A DNA stretch of 64,000 nucleotides from Aureliella sp046290675 (GCA_046290675.1 JBKAHA010000009.1:233315-297314); one strand, 5' to 3'; counted from the first letter of the stretch, positions 1 through 9,721 are shown. Notes: generated from the letters alone by a model not told the origin. A program made the numbers and translations.

Positions 1-230
1 TTCTCATGTCTAAGCTAGTATGGAGGCCGTCGCCCCCTAGGACTTTTTGATATATAGCAGTCGGCATCGACCACACCGATGGCTGACTACGTTCCCATAT
101 TCTACGGAATGGATAAGTCACCCGGCTGCTCCGCGTATTCATGCGAACCTCAGGAAATCGAAATGCATCCTTGAGAGTTCGACTGACAGTACCTCTTCTA
201 TTTGCGGTCCCCCAGTTGACCAGATGCCGC

Positions 231-236
231 TATAAT
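231..236 (+). promoter_or_regulatory. -10 box of tRNA-Leu promoter
   Basis: A perfect TATAAT lies 14 bases before the tRNA-Leu start. A TTGACC lies too close (9-base spacer) to be its -35 box and I see no good hexamer at 17 bases, so this is a partial promoter match judged by position. Confidence 0.45.
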
Positions 237-250
237 CCGAAGTCTTACAC

Positions 251-336
251 GGCTGAGTGGTGGAATTGGCAGACACAACGGACTTAAAATCCGTTGGAGG
301 GTAACCTCCGTGCAGGTTCGAGTCCTGTCTCAGCTA
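251..336 (+). tRNA. tRNA-Leu (anticodon TAA)
   Basis: The cloverleaf can be folded by eye. The 7-base acceptor arms at 251-257 and 329-335 include one G-T pair. The D-arm contains GTGGAATTGGCAGAC, as is usual for tRNA-Leu. The anticodon loop CTTAAAA shows anticodon TAA at 285-287. There is a long class II variable arm with stem GGAGG/CCTCC around a GTAA loop, then a T-arm with TTCGAGT. The discriminator is A336 and CCA is not encoded. A TATAAT box lies just upstream. Confidence 0.97.
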
Positions 337-750
337 CTAGTTTGATCGACCGGAACGCGTTCGTCCGACGGAATTGTTGGACGACGCGTTTTTTGTGCGC
401 GGCTGTAAAATGCGGCACAACATCGACACTAGAGTTTGGTGACACTGGCGGTTTGATCTCGTCTGGTTGTTCCCCATTCCGTCATGGGCATCAGCCTAAA
501 CCGCCCCAGCGCTACTCATAGTTTCAAATTGGTAAGATATCCTCCCGTCGGTCAGGCTCCGAACCTCCGTAAATTCCTCGCTAAACTCGGTAACGGAGAG
601 TTAGATTGCGAATGGCTACTCTGCCTACATTTGAACTCTGATTGACCCTACAAGCCGACTCCCAAGTCTTGAGCAATCTGGTCACGCAGCGTTCCACGTC
701 ACCGACGAATTTCAGTAATCTATCTTCTCCCGCTTTCCAACCTTGAATGG
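337..750. other. intergenic, no gene seen
   Basis: About 410 bases between tRNA-Leu and the first possible small ORF. Open frames here are short and have no ribosome binding site or recognisable protein. I see no RNA gene, repeat or terminator with a T-tract. Confidence 0.5.
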
Positions 751-900
751 ATGGTGTGGTTCCATGAATACGCCTTGGAATTCAAGAATGAAACCTTGGG
801 CGCCATCCTCCGCGACGCGTTAAGGGCAGCGGAACTGGGTTATGAAATCGCAGCGGGCGATATCGAGATCGTGCCCGCCAAAGTGCCGCAAGATGACTAG
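751..900 (+). CDS. possible 49-aa protein or gene remnant
   Basis: This frame encodes 49 residues from ATG 751. The composition is that of a real soluble protein: an amphipathic stretch KNETLGAILRDALRAAELGY followed by an acidic tail. I do not recognise a family. The frame stays open about 70 bases upstream of the ATG without another start, and no clear ribosome binding site precedes ATG 751. It may therefore be the 3' end of a decayed gene rather than a complete small gene. A tiny membrane ORF on the other strand ends about 65 bases further on. Confidence 0.3.
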   Translation: MVWFHEYALEFKNETLGAILRDALRAAELGYEIAAGDIEIVPAKVPQDD

Positions 901-965
901 CTTGGATCGAGATGGTCTGTGCGAGGTATCTAGAAATCCTTCACCTTGCCTTAATCTGCGAAACG

Positions 966-1076
966 TTACCTTCTCTTCGCAACTGCAACGACTGCAAAAA
1001 TGAACACCGCGGCGAAGGTGATGAGCATTGCCACAACAGCCAAAAATATCAGGATTTCCGCAATTCCAATGCCCAT
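966..1076 (-). CDS. small membrane protein, 36 aa
   Basis: A 36-residue ORF starting with ATG at 1076 and ending with TAA. A ribosome binding site GGAG lies about 7 bases before the ATG. The product is almost wholly hydrophobic, beginning MGIGIAEILIFLAVVAML and ending in AKRR, so one transmembrane helix with a positively charged cytosolic C-terminus is expected. I do not recognise a family. The combination of a ribosome binding site, one clean helix and a basic tail argues for a real small membrane protein, but it is too short to be sure without comparison. Confidence 0.5.
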   Translation of the reverse strand: MGIGIAEILIFLAVVAMLITFAAVFIFAVVAVAKRR

Positions 1077-1471
1077 ACTTTCTCCAATTCAAATTGAACT
1101 TTCCACCGATCCAGCGAGCGCTCTGCTCGCCACGATTATCAAGCGTCTCTTTCTATCGGCCTGCTAGAATACCAATTAAGGCGCTAAATTTCATTGATTT
1201 GACCGCGTAACGGTTTTCGGGCAGCCAAGGCACGATCGCGACCGACAAGCGCCGCAGAGAACGGCATCGATTTCGAAAATGGCAAGTTCGCGAAGCGGTA
1301 CCCCCAAGTTATGGTCGTATCCACGGCGAATTCGGCTGCAAACTTCGACTAAACGAGAGCTTCCCGATCGATCGTAGTCGGCCATGGCGGCCACAAAACG
1401 CTCGACGACGCCAGCCTGTGTATCCAAATCCCCCAACGACTCTTCCCCAACACCACCTTCTGTTCGATCCC
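1077..1471. other. intergenic, no gene seen
   Basis: About 395 bases before the next gene. It should hold the divergent promoters of the 36-aa ORF and the propeller-nuclease gene. No convincing -35/-10 pair, repeat or RNA gene was found. Confidence 0.4.
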
Positions 1472-3517
1472 ATGACTAAGAACTTTGTATTTTCCGCATG
1501 TTGGTTAGCCGTACTGTTCAGCGCGGTCGACTCGTCTCCAGCGGGTGAATTCATCCAGCCACTACGAAGTGAAGTAATCTCTCCGATCCGCAACGAGTCG
1601 TTCAACAAGAAAGGCAGCTGCGGAGAACGCAAGCAAGGCGGCCAACCGCGCGATATCGACGGTGTGCTCGTGTTTAATGGTTCCACAGACGGCAATCGAC
1701 AAGTCGACCCACAGATCGCAGTTGGTGGCGACCATGTTCTGCATGCAACGAATACGGGCCTGATCATCTACACCAAAAAGGGCGAGTACGTCCAAGGCGT
1801 TTCGCAGCGTTGCTTCAATGGTGGAATTGATCCCAAACTGTTCTTTGATCCGCACCATCGAGTCTTTGGTTTCGATCTCTGGAATCCCTGGGATGCCGAG
1901 AAAAAAAAGCCCGTCAACATTTCCGTCTCCGCAAACGACGACCCAACCGGCGAGTGGTATACCTATCCAGTCCCAGCACCAGAGGGCCGCGATGGTGGCG
2001 GGATTGGATTCAGCCGAAAATGGATTGGCTACAGCTTTCCAGGCGGTCCGACGCAGAGCTTTGTTCTGCGGTTGTCCCAAGCCATATCTGGGGAGCCGGC
2101 GACTGTTTATCACTTCCCAGGAAATTTGGGGCACCCGGTCGCCACCCAAGACGCGGACGACCCGTTGCTGTTCGTCAAACTGGAGCGACGCGATCTGGTT
2201 GTCACTTCGGTCCGTGAAACGTCCGAGGGCGCGCCAATTGCTGAGGAAATTTGGCGAGCCCCGCATCGTTTCGAAAATTTCGGCTGGCCACCTGCGTCTC
2301 CGCAACGCGGAACGGATAAGAGAACCGCATCAGGGGATCGCAATCCCAAGAACCTGGTGGTTCAGGGAGGTTTTCTGTGGTTCTCTCACACCGTGAATTG
2401 CGAAGGCCGCGCGGCAGTCCAATGGCACCAAGTTGATTTGAAAGACGGAACCTTCGTGCAATCAGGCGTCATCCGTTCTGAAAAAAATAGCTACATCCAG
2501 ACCACTCTGGCAGTCAACAAAAAGCTAGACGTTCTAGTGGGATTCCAAGAGACCGGCCCAGAGATGTTCATTAGTCCTCGTTTTGCGTTTCGTCGCGCAG
2601 AAGATCCGCTAGGGGAGCTTCGCGAAATCCGCAGCCTCGGAGAAGGAAAGGCCGCGACCGAAGGTGGAGCTTGGGGCGACTACAGTGGCAGTGTTGTGGA
2701 CGGTGATAACCAACTCGACCTATGGACGATTCAAAGCATTGCCGACGAAACTGGCCGCGGTGATACCGTCATTGCCAAACTCCCATTTCCGGAATCGGAA
2801 CCTAAACCTGAAAACAACGCTTCACGGCGTGCGGAGAAATCGAGTCTCCGAGTCGTCACCTACAATATCCATCATGCCGAAGCGATGGACGGTAAATTCG
2901 ATTACGAACGGCTCGCTAAGACGATCGCGGCACTCTCCCCCGACGTTGTTGCGTTGCAAGAGGTGGACAAGCAGACGCGGCGAGCAAGCGGATTGGACCA
3001 AGCTGCCGAATTGGCTAAACGTCTTCGAATGAATTACGTGTTCGGCAACGCATTGTACTACTCCGGTGGAGAGTACGGCGAAGCCATCCTTTCGCGATTC
3101 GAGATCAAGGAGTCCGAAGCGCATCACCTGCCATTCCAATTCGGCAATGAGCCTCGCACAGCATTGGCCGCCCGTATTGTGCCCGACAACGGGATTCCGG
3201 AGTTCTGGTTCGTGGGAACGCACCTTTGCCATGAAAGCAAGACGAATCGTCTCAATCAGACACAACAGATTCAACGCCTATTCAGCCGCAGAAAGACTCC
3301 CGTCGTTTTGGTTGGTGACATGAATGCGCGTCCCAATAGCCCAGCCATGCTTCACCTAACCGAGAACGGTTGGATAGACACCGTCGCTCCCCATTCAAAG
3401 ATCGACTATGTGCTGATTCGTGATTCTGACAATTGGCAAGTCGTCGAAACAAAAATTGTGGACGAACCCATCGTCTCCGATCACGATCCAATACTGACGG
3501 TTCTAAAGTTGCGTTGA
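1472..3517 (+). CDS. secreted propeller-like protein fused to EEP-family phosphatase/nuclease
   Basis: A 681-residue protein from ATG 1472. An upstream in-frame start at 1418 would add 18 residues ahead of the hydrophobic leader, so 1472 is preferred. Residues 1-25 form a signal peptide. Residues about 50-440 look like a beta-propeller of secreted type, with repeated Gly/Trp/Asp-rich blades and no catalytic motif that I recognise. Residues about 465-681 are an endonuclease/exonuclease/phosphatase domain: VVTYNIHHAE, ALQEVD (metal-binding Glu), GDMNA and a C-terminal SDHDP with the catalytic His. Members of this superfamily cleave phosphodiester or phosphomonoester bonds using Mg2+; the substrate here is unknown. 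The gene stands alone. Confidence 0.8.
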   Translation: MTKNFVFSACWLAVLFSAVDSSPAGEFIQPLRSEVISPIRNESFNKKGSCGERKQGGQPRDIDGVLVFNGSTDGNRQVDPQIAVGGDHVLHATNTGLIIYTKKGEYVQGVSQRCFNGGIDPKLFFDPHHRVFGFDLWNPWDAEKKKPVNISVSANDDPTGEWYTYPVPAPEGRDGGGIGFSRKWIGYSFPGGPTQSFVLRLSQAISGEPATVYHFPGNLGHPVATQDADDPLLFVKLERRDLVVTSVRETSEGAPIAEEIWRAPHRFENFGWPPASPQRGTDKRTASGDRNPKNLVVQGGFLWFSHTVNCEGRAAVQWHQVDLKDGTFVQSGVIRSEKNSYIQTTLAVNKKLDVLVGFQETGPEMFISPRFAFRRAEDPLGELREIRSLGEGKAATEGGAWGDYSGSVVDGDNQLDLWTIQSIADETGRGDTVIAKLPFPESEPKPENNASRRAEKSSLRVVTYNIHHAEAMDGKFDYERLAKTIAALSPDVVALQEVDKQTRRASGLDQAAELAKRLRMNYVFGNALYYSGGEYGEAILSRFEIKESEAHHLPFQFGNEPRTALAARIVPDNGIPEFWFVGTHLCHESKTNRLNQTQQIQRLFSRRKTPVVLVGDMNARPNSPAMLHLTENGWIDTVAPHSKIDYVLIRDSDNWQVVETKIVDEPIVSDHDPILTVLKLR

Positions 3518-3814
3518 CCAAAGTGATTAGGAAGATGGCGAGTCTGAATCCAATCGCTAGTCCATCGACAAAGCGAGTGAGTCTCAGAACTGGGAAGCAA
3601 ACCCACAATCGCTCAGCCCCTGGCTGATACTTCTCTAGTAGCCGAGAAACGGTAGGGTTCGATGTTGAATGACTATGGAATGAAATCTTCGTTAGGGCAT
3701 TATCGCGGACCCAAATTGGGATGTGTCTTGATTCCACACGACGTCGCGTTTGAAGGTGCTTAGCGTCTGCGGTAAACTCTTGAGCCTCGTTCCAATCCTC
3801 TCTGGGCTCACAAC

Positions 3815-6709
3815 ATGCTCGCATGCATTTTCGATCGTCGAGATATCGCTCGACGGATTCACGTCTTTGCCTGCTCTCTCGCGGGTCTTTTGTTCACATC
3901 AATCTGCGTCATAGCGGCAACTCGTTGTACGGCGGCCGATTCTTCTGCAGACTCATGGCAAATCATCGATGCGACTTGGCAACCAACCGCTCGGCATGAG
4001 GCGTCCTTCGTGGCTGTGGACGACAAAATGTTCTTGCTTGGTGGACGGCGGATCAATCCGGTGGATGTTTTCGATCCATTGGCGAAGTCCTGGGCGAGCC
4101 TTCGGCCAAGTCCAATCGAGATGCACCATTTCCAGGCTGTCAGCTACGATCACAAAATCTATGTCGTTGGGGCTATGACCGGACCGTATCCCAATGAGAC
4201 GCCACTTGAGCGAGTTGTCGTTTACGATCCTTCCAACGACAAGTTCTCTTTTTCACACGGCATTCCAGCAGAACGGCGGCGTGGTGCTGCCGGGGCCGCA
4301 ATCTACGACGACAAGATTTACGTCATCGGCGGAATTATCAACGGACACCAAGATGGTACCGTTCCGTGGTTCGATTGTTTCGATCCCCAGACGGGTTCAT
4401 GGGAGGTCCTGCCCGACGCTCCGCACTCCCGGGACCATTTTCAAGCTGTCGTCATTGGTGATCGTCTGTACGCGGCGGCAGGTCGGAGAACGTCGAACCT
4501 CACCAACCAGACTTTCGAACTGACCATCCCCGAGGTCGACGTTTATGACTTCAAATCACAACGCTGGTTGCCTGCAGAAACCATTCCTAACCTGCCGACG
4601 CCCCGGGCCGGCAACATGGCTGCTGCAGTGGGGCATTCACTCGTGATTGGTGGCGGCGAAAGCGGCAACCAAGTTCAGGCGCACGGTGAGGTCGAGGTAC
4701 TCAACACGCGGACGAACACCTGGCACTCCATTGAGTCGCTGGTAACTGGCCGCCATGGCAGCAGCTTTGCCGTGTTTGGCGATTCGCTTTATACGGCAAG
4801 CGGATGCGCTCGACGCGGAGGCGAACCCGAGCAGACCTCGATCGAGAGCATCTTGGTTTCTGCTGTTAACGCTCCCGCCTCCAAAAATGATCCGACGACA
4901 GTCGGGGTGAACATTCAAGTTGAGGACGACACCAATCTCACCATTCCACTTAACGAGACACTTGAACTCGACTTTACCGGGCCCAGTGTTTCCGAATCCG
5001 ATGATGACAACCCGTTCACGAACTATCGCCTCGAGGTACGATTCCGCAACGGCGAGGAAGAGTATCGCATCCGAGGTTTTTTTAATGCAGACGGCGACGC
5101 CGCCAATTCTGGCGCCGAAGCAGGCAATACATGGTCATGCCGATTCGCACCGCCGCGACTTGGTAAATGGACCTATGAGGCCAAATTACTAAAAGGGGAT
5201 TGGGTCGCGATCGGCGGAGGAAAAAGCGTTGGAATAGGCGACGAAATCGCCATCGACGCAAGCAAAGGCGCGTTTGTGGTTACCCCCTCGGAGTCCGATG
5301 TCGCATTCTTCTCTGCAGGGCGAATTCAACCCAACGGTCATTACTACCAGCACGCCAATGGTAAGACGTGGCTCAAATTCGGAACAAACTCACCAGAGAA
5401 CCTTCTTGGCTACGAGGACTTCGACGGCACGTACCGCATTGCGGCAAACAAACGTTCAGGGGAGGCCACCATCGGCACGCCTCTTCATACCTACTCGTTC
5501 CACCAACGAGACTGGAAACCGGGGAATCCAACCTGGCGTGGTCAGCGAGGCAAATCCCTTGTGGGCGGGATCAACTACCTCGCTTCTCAAGGCGTCAATT
5601 CCATCTATTTCCTGACGATGAACATCGAAGGTGATGGCAAAGACGTCTGGCCGTTCGCATCCCCCGACGATTTGACTCGGTTTGATTGCAGCAAATTGGA
5701 TCAGTGGGAGATTGTCTTCGAACACATGCTTCAAAGCGGCTTAGCGATCCACTTCATCACGCAGGAAACGGAAAACGAATTGCTGCTCGATGACGGTGAT
5801 GTTGGCCGTCATCGCAAACTCTACTACCAGGAATTGATTTCGCGTTTCGCCCACCACCCCGCCGTATTCTGGAATATCGGGGAAGAGAGCGGCCGTTCGT
5901 CTTGGAAAGACGACAAAGGTCTCAAGAGCAACTCGACAGAACAGCAACGAGCGATTGCAACCTATCTGGATGCAACCGACCCATATGGAAATACCGTCCT
6001 CATCCATACGCACTCTCACGAGCCAGACCAGGACTATGGTCTCCAACCGCTTCTCGGCCATGCGCCGCTAGATGGCTTGTCGCTGCAAGTCGGCGATCCT
6101 CATCATGTTCACCGTGACGTCGTCAAATGGACTCGACTCTCACAGAAAGCGAACCGGCCCTGGGTGGTTTCGATGGACGAGATAGGCCCTGCAACTTATG
6201 GAGCGCCCACCGATGATGTAGATCCAAGGCAAGACAAGATGCGGGGCGATGTGCTTTGGGGCAGTCTCCTCGGTGGCGCGTCGGGCGTCGAATGGTATTT
6301 CGGTTACGAAATGCTTTACAACGATTTGAATTCGGAGGATTGGCGCGCCCGAGAGGTACTTTGGACGCAGAGTCGCTACGCAAAGGAGTTCTTGTCCAAG
6401 TTCGATGTCGCTTCGATGAAGCCTTCAGACGACCTGCTGACCGGGGCTGGCACTTACTGCTTGGCAGAAGAAGGCAAAGCGTACATCGTCTATCGAGCGG
6501 CAGGCCAGGGCAACCAAAAGACCGAGTTGAACTTGAGCCAGGTATCTGGTGAATTCACGGTGACTTGGTTCAACCCTCGCCAAGGCGGGGAACGCCTGGC
6601 GGGCAGCGTTTCACGAATCGCAGGTGGCTCTCCAGCGCCCATCGGTTTGCCCCCCACGGATCCGAATGAGGACTGGGTTGCCTCCATTCGCCTAGTAACC
6701 GGCAACTAA
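3815..6709 (+). CDS. secreted Kelch-propeller / DUF5060 glycoside hydrolase-like fusion
   Basis: A 964-residue protein with a signal-peptide-like leader ending near residue 41. Residues about 50-345 are Kelch repeats, with recurring blade elements such as DKMFLLGG, HKIYVVGA, DKIYVIGG, DRLYAAAG and DSLYTASG. Residues about 365-465 match a DUF5060-type Ig-like domain. Residues about 490-870 form a TIM-barrel domain of the DUF4038/apiosidase-like kind, with WNIGEE at 686-691 (possible acid/base Glu) and a later SMDEIG. The C-terminus has the FNPRQGG pattern of the putative collagen-binding domain found after such barrels. A paralogue without the Kelch part lies at 54686-56551. Likely a periplasmic or extracellular glycosidase; the substrate is not readable. 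Confidence 0.8.
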   Translation: MLACIFDRRDIARRIHVFACSLAGLLFTSICVIAATRCTAADSSADSWQIIDATWQPTARHEASFVAVDDKMFLLGGRRINPVDVFDPLAKSWASLRPSPIEMHHFQAVSYDHKIYVVGAMTGPYPNETPLERVVVYDPSNDKFSFSHGIPAERRRGAAGAAIYDDKIYVIGGIINGHQDGTVPWFDCFDPQTGSWEVLPDAPHSRDHFQAVVIGDRLYAAAGRRTSNLTNQTFELTIPEVDVYDFKSQRWLPAETIPNLPTPRAGNMAAAVGHSLVIGGGESGNQVQAHGEVEVLNTRTNTWHSIESLVTGRHGSSFAVFGDSLYTASGCARRGGEPEQTSIESILVSAVNAPASKNDPTTVGVNIQVEDDTNLTIPLNETLELDFTGPSVSESDDDNPFTNYRLEVRFRNGEEEYRIRGFFNADGDAANSGAEAGNTWSCRFAPPRLGKWTYEAKLLKGDWVAIGGGKSVGIGDEIAIDASKGAFVVTPSESDVAFFSAGRIQPNGHYYQHANGKTWLKFGTNSPENLLGYEDFDGTYRIAANKRSGEATIGTPLHTYSFHQRDWKPGNPTWRGQRGKSLVGGINYLASQGVNSIYFLTMNIEGDGKDVWPFASPDDLTRFDCSKLDQWEIVFEHMLQSGLAIHFITQETENELLLDDGDVGRHRKLYYQELISRFAHHPAVFWNIGEESGRSSWKDDKGLKSNSTEQQRAIATYLDATDPYGNTVLIHTHSHEPDQDYGLQPLLGHAPLDGLSLQVGDPHHVHRDVVKWTRLSQKANRPWVVSMDEIGPATYGAPTDDVDPRQDKMRGDVLWGSLLGGASGVEWYFGYEMLYNDLNSEDWRAREVLWTQSRYAKEFLSKFDVASMKPSDDLLTGAGTYCLAEEGKAYIVYRAAGQGNQKTELNLSQVSGEFTVTWFNPRQGGERLAGSVSRIAGGSPAPIGLPPTDPNEDWVASIRLVTGN

Positions 6710-6934
6710 AGGCGTACGCAAACACCGCTTGGCACCTAGTGGCCCCGAAATAGTCGCCCAGATTCGCTCCCGATTCGCGGCCGTGACAAGATTTCGCGGT
6801 CGGAATCCGAGTATTCTCATTGAGGATGCTCAAACCAAGGTTCATCTTACATAGACAATTCGGCGGACGACTGTTCGCGAACGCTGAATTCGCATCCCAC
6901 TCAAACTCTTCTGCGATCGGACCGGCAAGTGGAC

Positions 6935-8848
6935 ATGGCCATCACTTTACTCTCGTTCCTCTTTTTTACAGCCCTCGTTGCCTTCTTGACTTGGCGATTC
7001 ACCAGGAATGACTCGATCGATTCCAGTAGTGGATACTTCCTCGCGGGACGTTCCTTGACATTCCCCTTGATTGCCGGATCCCTATTGCTGACCAATCTTT
7101 CTACAGAACAGATGGTCGGCCTGAACGGCTCGGCCTACACGGACGGGTTGTGTGTGATGGTCTGGGAAGTCGTATGCGTCGTGGCGTTGGTCTTTATGGC
7201 GTGGTTCTTTCTACCTCGTTTCTTAAAGAGTGGTGTTGCTACGGTTCCGGAGTATTTGGCCATTCGTTTTGACCGACAAACGCAAGTCATCACCAACATC
7301 ATCTTTCTACTTGCTTACGTTGGGATTCTCTTGCCAATCATCTTGTATACCGGCGCGCGCGGAATGCTCGACATTCTGAACGTACCTGAGATGCTTGGAA
7401 GTCTGCCCAATTCGATTGGCGTCAATCCAGAGACCGCCGCCCTTTGGGTTGTCGTCGTTCTGGTAGGTGTGATTGGCTCTATCTACGCGTTGTTCGGTGG
7501 CTTGAAGACCGTTGCCGTCTCAGACACCTTGAATGGTGTTGGGCTTTTTGTTGGTGGTTTCCTGATTACCCTCTTCGCGCTTTCGCAGTTGGGAGACGGT
7601 GAGGGGATTTCTGCCGGTGCGACTAAATTGATGGAAGAGCAAAAGGAACGTTTCAATTCCGTCGGATCCAAAGACACTTCGGTTCCATTCGGCACCATTT
7701 TCTCGGGTATCTTCCTGCTGAACCTCTTTTACTGGACGACCAATCAGCAAATCATCCAGCGGACATTCGGGGCCAGCAGTTTAGCCGAAGGACAAAAAGG
7801 CGTTCTCTTAACAGGCGCTTTGAAGCTGCTGGGGCCCCTGTACTTGGTGATACCGGGAATGTTGGCATTCGCCTTCTTCGGACAGATCGAGATCGATGGG
7901 AGCAAGGTCGCGATCAAGGATGTGGTAACTGATCGCATAGCGGTCGTTGCAACGCTAGATGGTGGAGAAGCCATCTTGCATGGTAGCGACGCGGTCGCGT
8001 TGCTCGGAACAGAAGACTTGTCAGTAGCGCAGTCGTTAGAAGGCACCGAACGTGAGTACCAAGAAACAACCTACGCCATCAATAGCGTGATTGGCGAGGG
8101 AACCGTGATCACGGAAAATTCAGACGGCACGAATCGGTTTTCAACACCGGACAACGCGGTTGAACTGGTTCCGCCTCGAACCAAAGACAAAGCCTACGGT
8201 CGACTGGTTGGTAAAGTATTGCCTTCGTATCTCACCGGATTCTTTGCAGCCGTCATGATTGGCGCCATTCTGTCCAGTTTCAACTCTGCTCTCAATAGTT
8301 CCTGCACGCTATTTAGTCTCGGTCTATACGGCACCGTGTTGCGACCGCAAGCTACCGAGAAAGAGGTTGTGCGCAGTGGAAAGACCTTTGGCTGGATCGT
8401 CGCCTTACTCGCGATCATCTCAGCTCCGTTGCTCGCCAATACGACGAGCATCTTTGGCTACTTGCAGAAGATGAACGGTATGTATTTCATTCCGATCTTT
8501 GCCGTGGTACTGATTGGGATGCTGACAAAACGCGTTCCCGCGTTCGCAGCAAAGATCGGCTTACTGGCTGGTTTTGGCATCATTGCTATCGGCTATTTTG
8601 TGCCGCCATTCGACAAAGTCGTCGCGTCCATGCACGAGTTTCAGTTTCTTGGCGTCGTCTTCGCGTGGCTTTTAGTTTTGATGCTGGTCATCGGCGAAGT
8701 TTCTCCGCGCTCCGAGGAGTTCGTTCAGGACGACGTCGGAGCTGTCGACATGACTCCCTGGAGAGGCGCGAAGGTGGTTGGCCTAATGTTGATCGCAATC
8801 GTCTTTACCATCTACACACTGTTTGCCGACTTCTCTGTGCTCGATTAA
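6935..8848 (+). CDS. solute:sodium symporter (SSS family)
   Basis: A 637-residue inner-membrane protein with about 13-14 hydrophobic segments and SSS-family signatures (the YFLAGRSL region near the N-terminus, a Gly-rich IYALFGGLKTVAVSD segment, YWTTNQQIIQR). The family imports sugars, vitamins or organic acids with Na+. ATG 6935 is chosen; an in-frame GTG two codons earlier is possible, and neither has a strong ribosome binding site. Odd feature: residues about 313-421 are a hydrophilic insert between membrane segments, absent from classical members. It follows the Kelch-glycosidase gene after 225 bases and may import its product, which is inference. Confidence 0.88.
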   Translation: MAITLLSFLFFTALVAFLTWRFTRNDSIDSSSGYFLAGRSLTFPLIAGSLLLTNLSTEQMVGLNGSAYTDGLCVMVWEVVCVVALVFMAWFFLPRFLKSGVATVPEYLAIRFDRQTQVITNIIFLLAYVGILLPIILYTGARGMLDILNVPEMLGSLPNSIGVNPETAALWVVVVLVGVIGSIYALFGGLKTVAVSDTLNGVGLFVGGFLITLFALSQLGDGEGISAGATKLMEEQKERFNSVGSKDTSVPFGTIFSGIFLLNLFYWTTNQQIIQRTFGASSLAEGQKGVLLTGALKLLGPLYLVIPGMLAFAFFGQIEIDGSKVAIKDVVTDRIAVVATLDGGEAILHGSDAVALLGTEDLSVAQSLEGTEREYQETTYAINSVIGEGTVITENSDGTNRFSTPDNAVELVPPRTKDKAYGRLVGKVLPSYLTGFFAAVMIGAILSSFNSALNSSCTLFSLGLYGTVLRPQATEKEVVRSGKTFGWIVALLAIISAPLLANTTSIFGYLQKMNGMYFIPIFAVVLIGMLTKRVPAFAAKIGLLAGFGIIAIGYFVPPFDKVVASMHEFQFLGVVFAWLLVLMLVIGEVSPRSEEFVQDDVGAVDMTPWRGAKVVGLMLIAIVFTIYTLFADFSVLD

Positions 8849-8876
8849 ATCCGATGCAGCCAATGGTCAGCTCAGA

Positions 8877-9512
8877 TTAAGGCGTCGACCAATCCATTTC
8901 CCAGTCATCATCATGCCGCGTGAACATGGCTCTCAGATGGCCGTTGTGGCGTAAGTAGAGCCAATCGATACGTTCGACCGCGCACTGAACAATAGCGAAG
9001 TTCGCTTTCCCGATCTCGGATTCGGCTTCGCTCGGATCCTTGTCAGCCAGGTGTTCTGGAAGGTTGACGTTTGGCGATTCCTTCCGTTCTCCGGGAGCGG
9101 ACGGGGCGAGATAGCAACGGCGACTAGGGAGAGTCGTTTTGGCCCAAGCCGTCTCCCATTGATCGCCCGACTGAAGCACTTCGGCGGTGCAAGCGACTCG
9201 GAGCTGGATTTTCGACGAGGGCTCGTAGAAAAGCCATTCCAAACTGGCGTGTTCCCGGAGCTCCTCCACTTTCGGCGAGCGCGCGTCGGTATGGAATCGC
9301 AACGCCAATGGATCCGTGCTTGTCGCTCGAAGAACAACACTTCGAACACTTGCAGCCGAACCGTTGGTGGTCGCGACGGCACCGATATGCCACGGATGTC
9401 GATGTGATCTTGGGGCCGCCTGGAGTTGTTGAACGGCCATTGCGAAGACTCGCTCGAGCGCATTTGCTCCCAAATCGCCGAGCGATTGCTCAAACGCGGA
9501 TCTAAGTGCCAT
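8877..9512 (-). CDS. pyridoxamine 5'-phosphate oxidase-like FMN-binding protein
   Basis: A 211-residue protein from ATG 9512. The frame can be extended to a TTG at 9578, but the homologous region begins with MALRSAFEQS. It has the split-barrel pattern of the Alr4036-like pyridoxamine oxidase families: IGAVATTNGSAASVRSVVLR, then FHTDARSPKVEEL and ASLEWLFYEPSSKIQLRV, where FMN phosphate would bind. There is a C-terminal tail with RIDWLYLRHNGHLRA. Many members bind FMN without making PLP, so the substrate is uncertain. Convergent with the symporter gene, 28 bases apart. Confidence 0.8.
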   Translation of the reverse strand: MALRSAFEQSLGDLGANALERVFAMAVQQLQAAPRSHRHPWHIGAVATTNGSAASVRSVVLRATSTDPLALRFHTDARSPKVEELREHASLEWLFYEPSSKIQLRVACTAEVLQSGDQWETAWAKTTLPSRRCYLAPSAPGERKESPNVNLPEHLADKDPSEAESEIGKANFAIVQCAVERIDWLYLRHNGHLRAMFTRHDDDWEMDWSTP

Positions 9513-9721
9513 AGCTGAATGCTGCCCTTCCTGCCGAACGGGATCAAAATCGTCAAAATCCCATTTTTCTGAATCCAATCACCAACCAGCCTCGAATAGT
9601 GAGGCATAGACCGGTGAGCGGAGTGAGACTCCAACGGTCCTGGTGGCCCTAGAGATGGTGGTCATCGACCCATCATCACAATCACGATTAGAAATCCAAC
9701 CGCCAATTTGAGGATAGACCT

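Noticed and set aside
214..236. TTGACC as -35 box of the tRNA-Leu promoter
   Set aside because: Only 9 bases separate it from TATAAT, too short for a normal promoter; only the -10 box is kept.
1562..2305. 247-codon minus-strand frame inside the propeller-nuclease gene
   Set aside because: Overlaps a well-supported gene on the other strand and has no recognisable domain.
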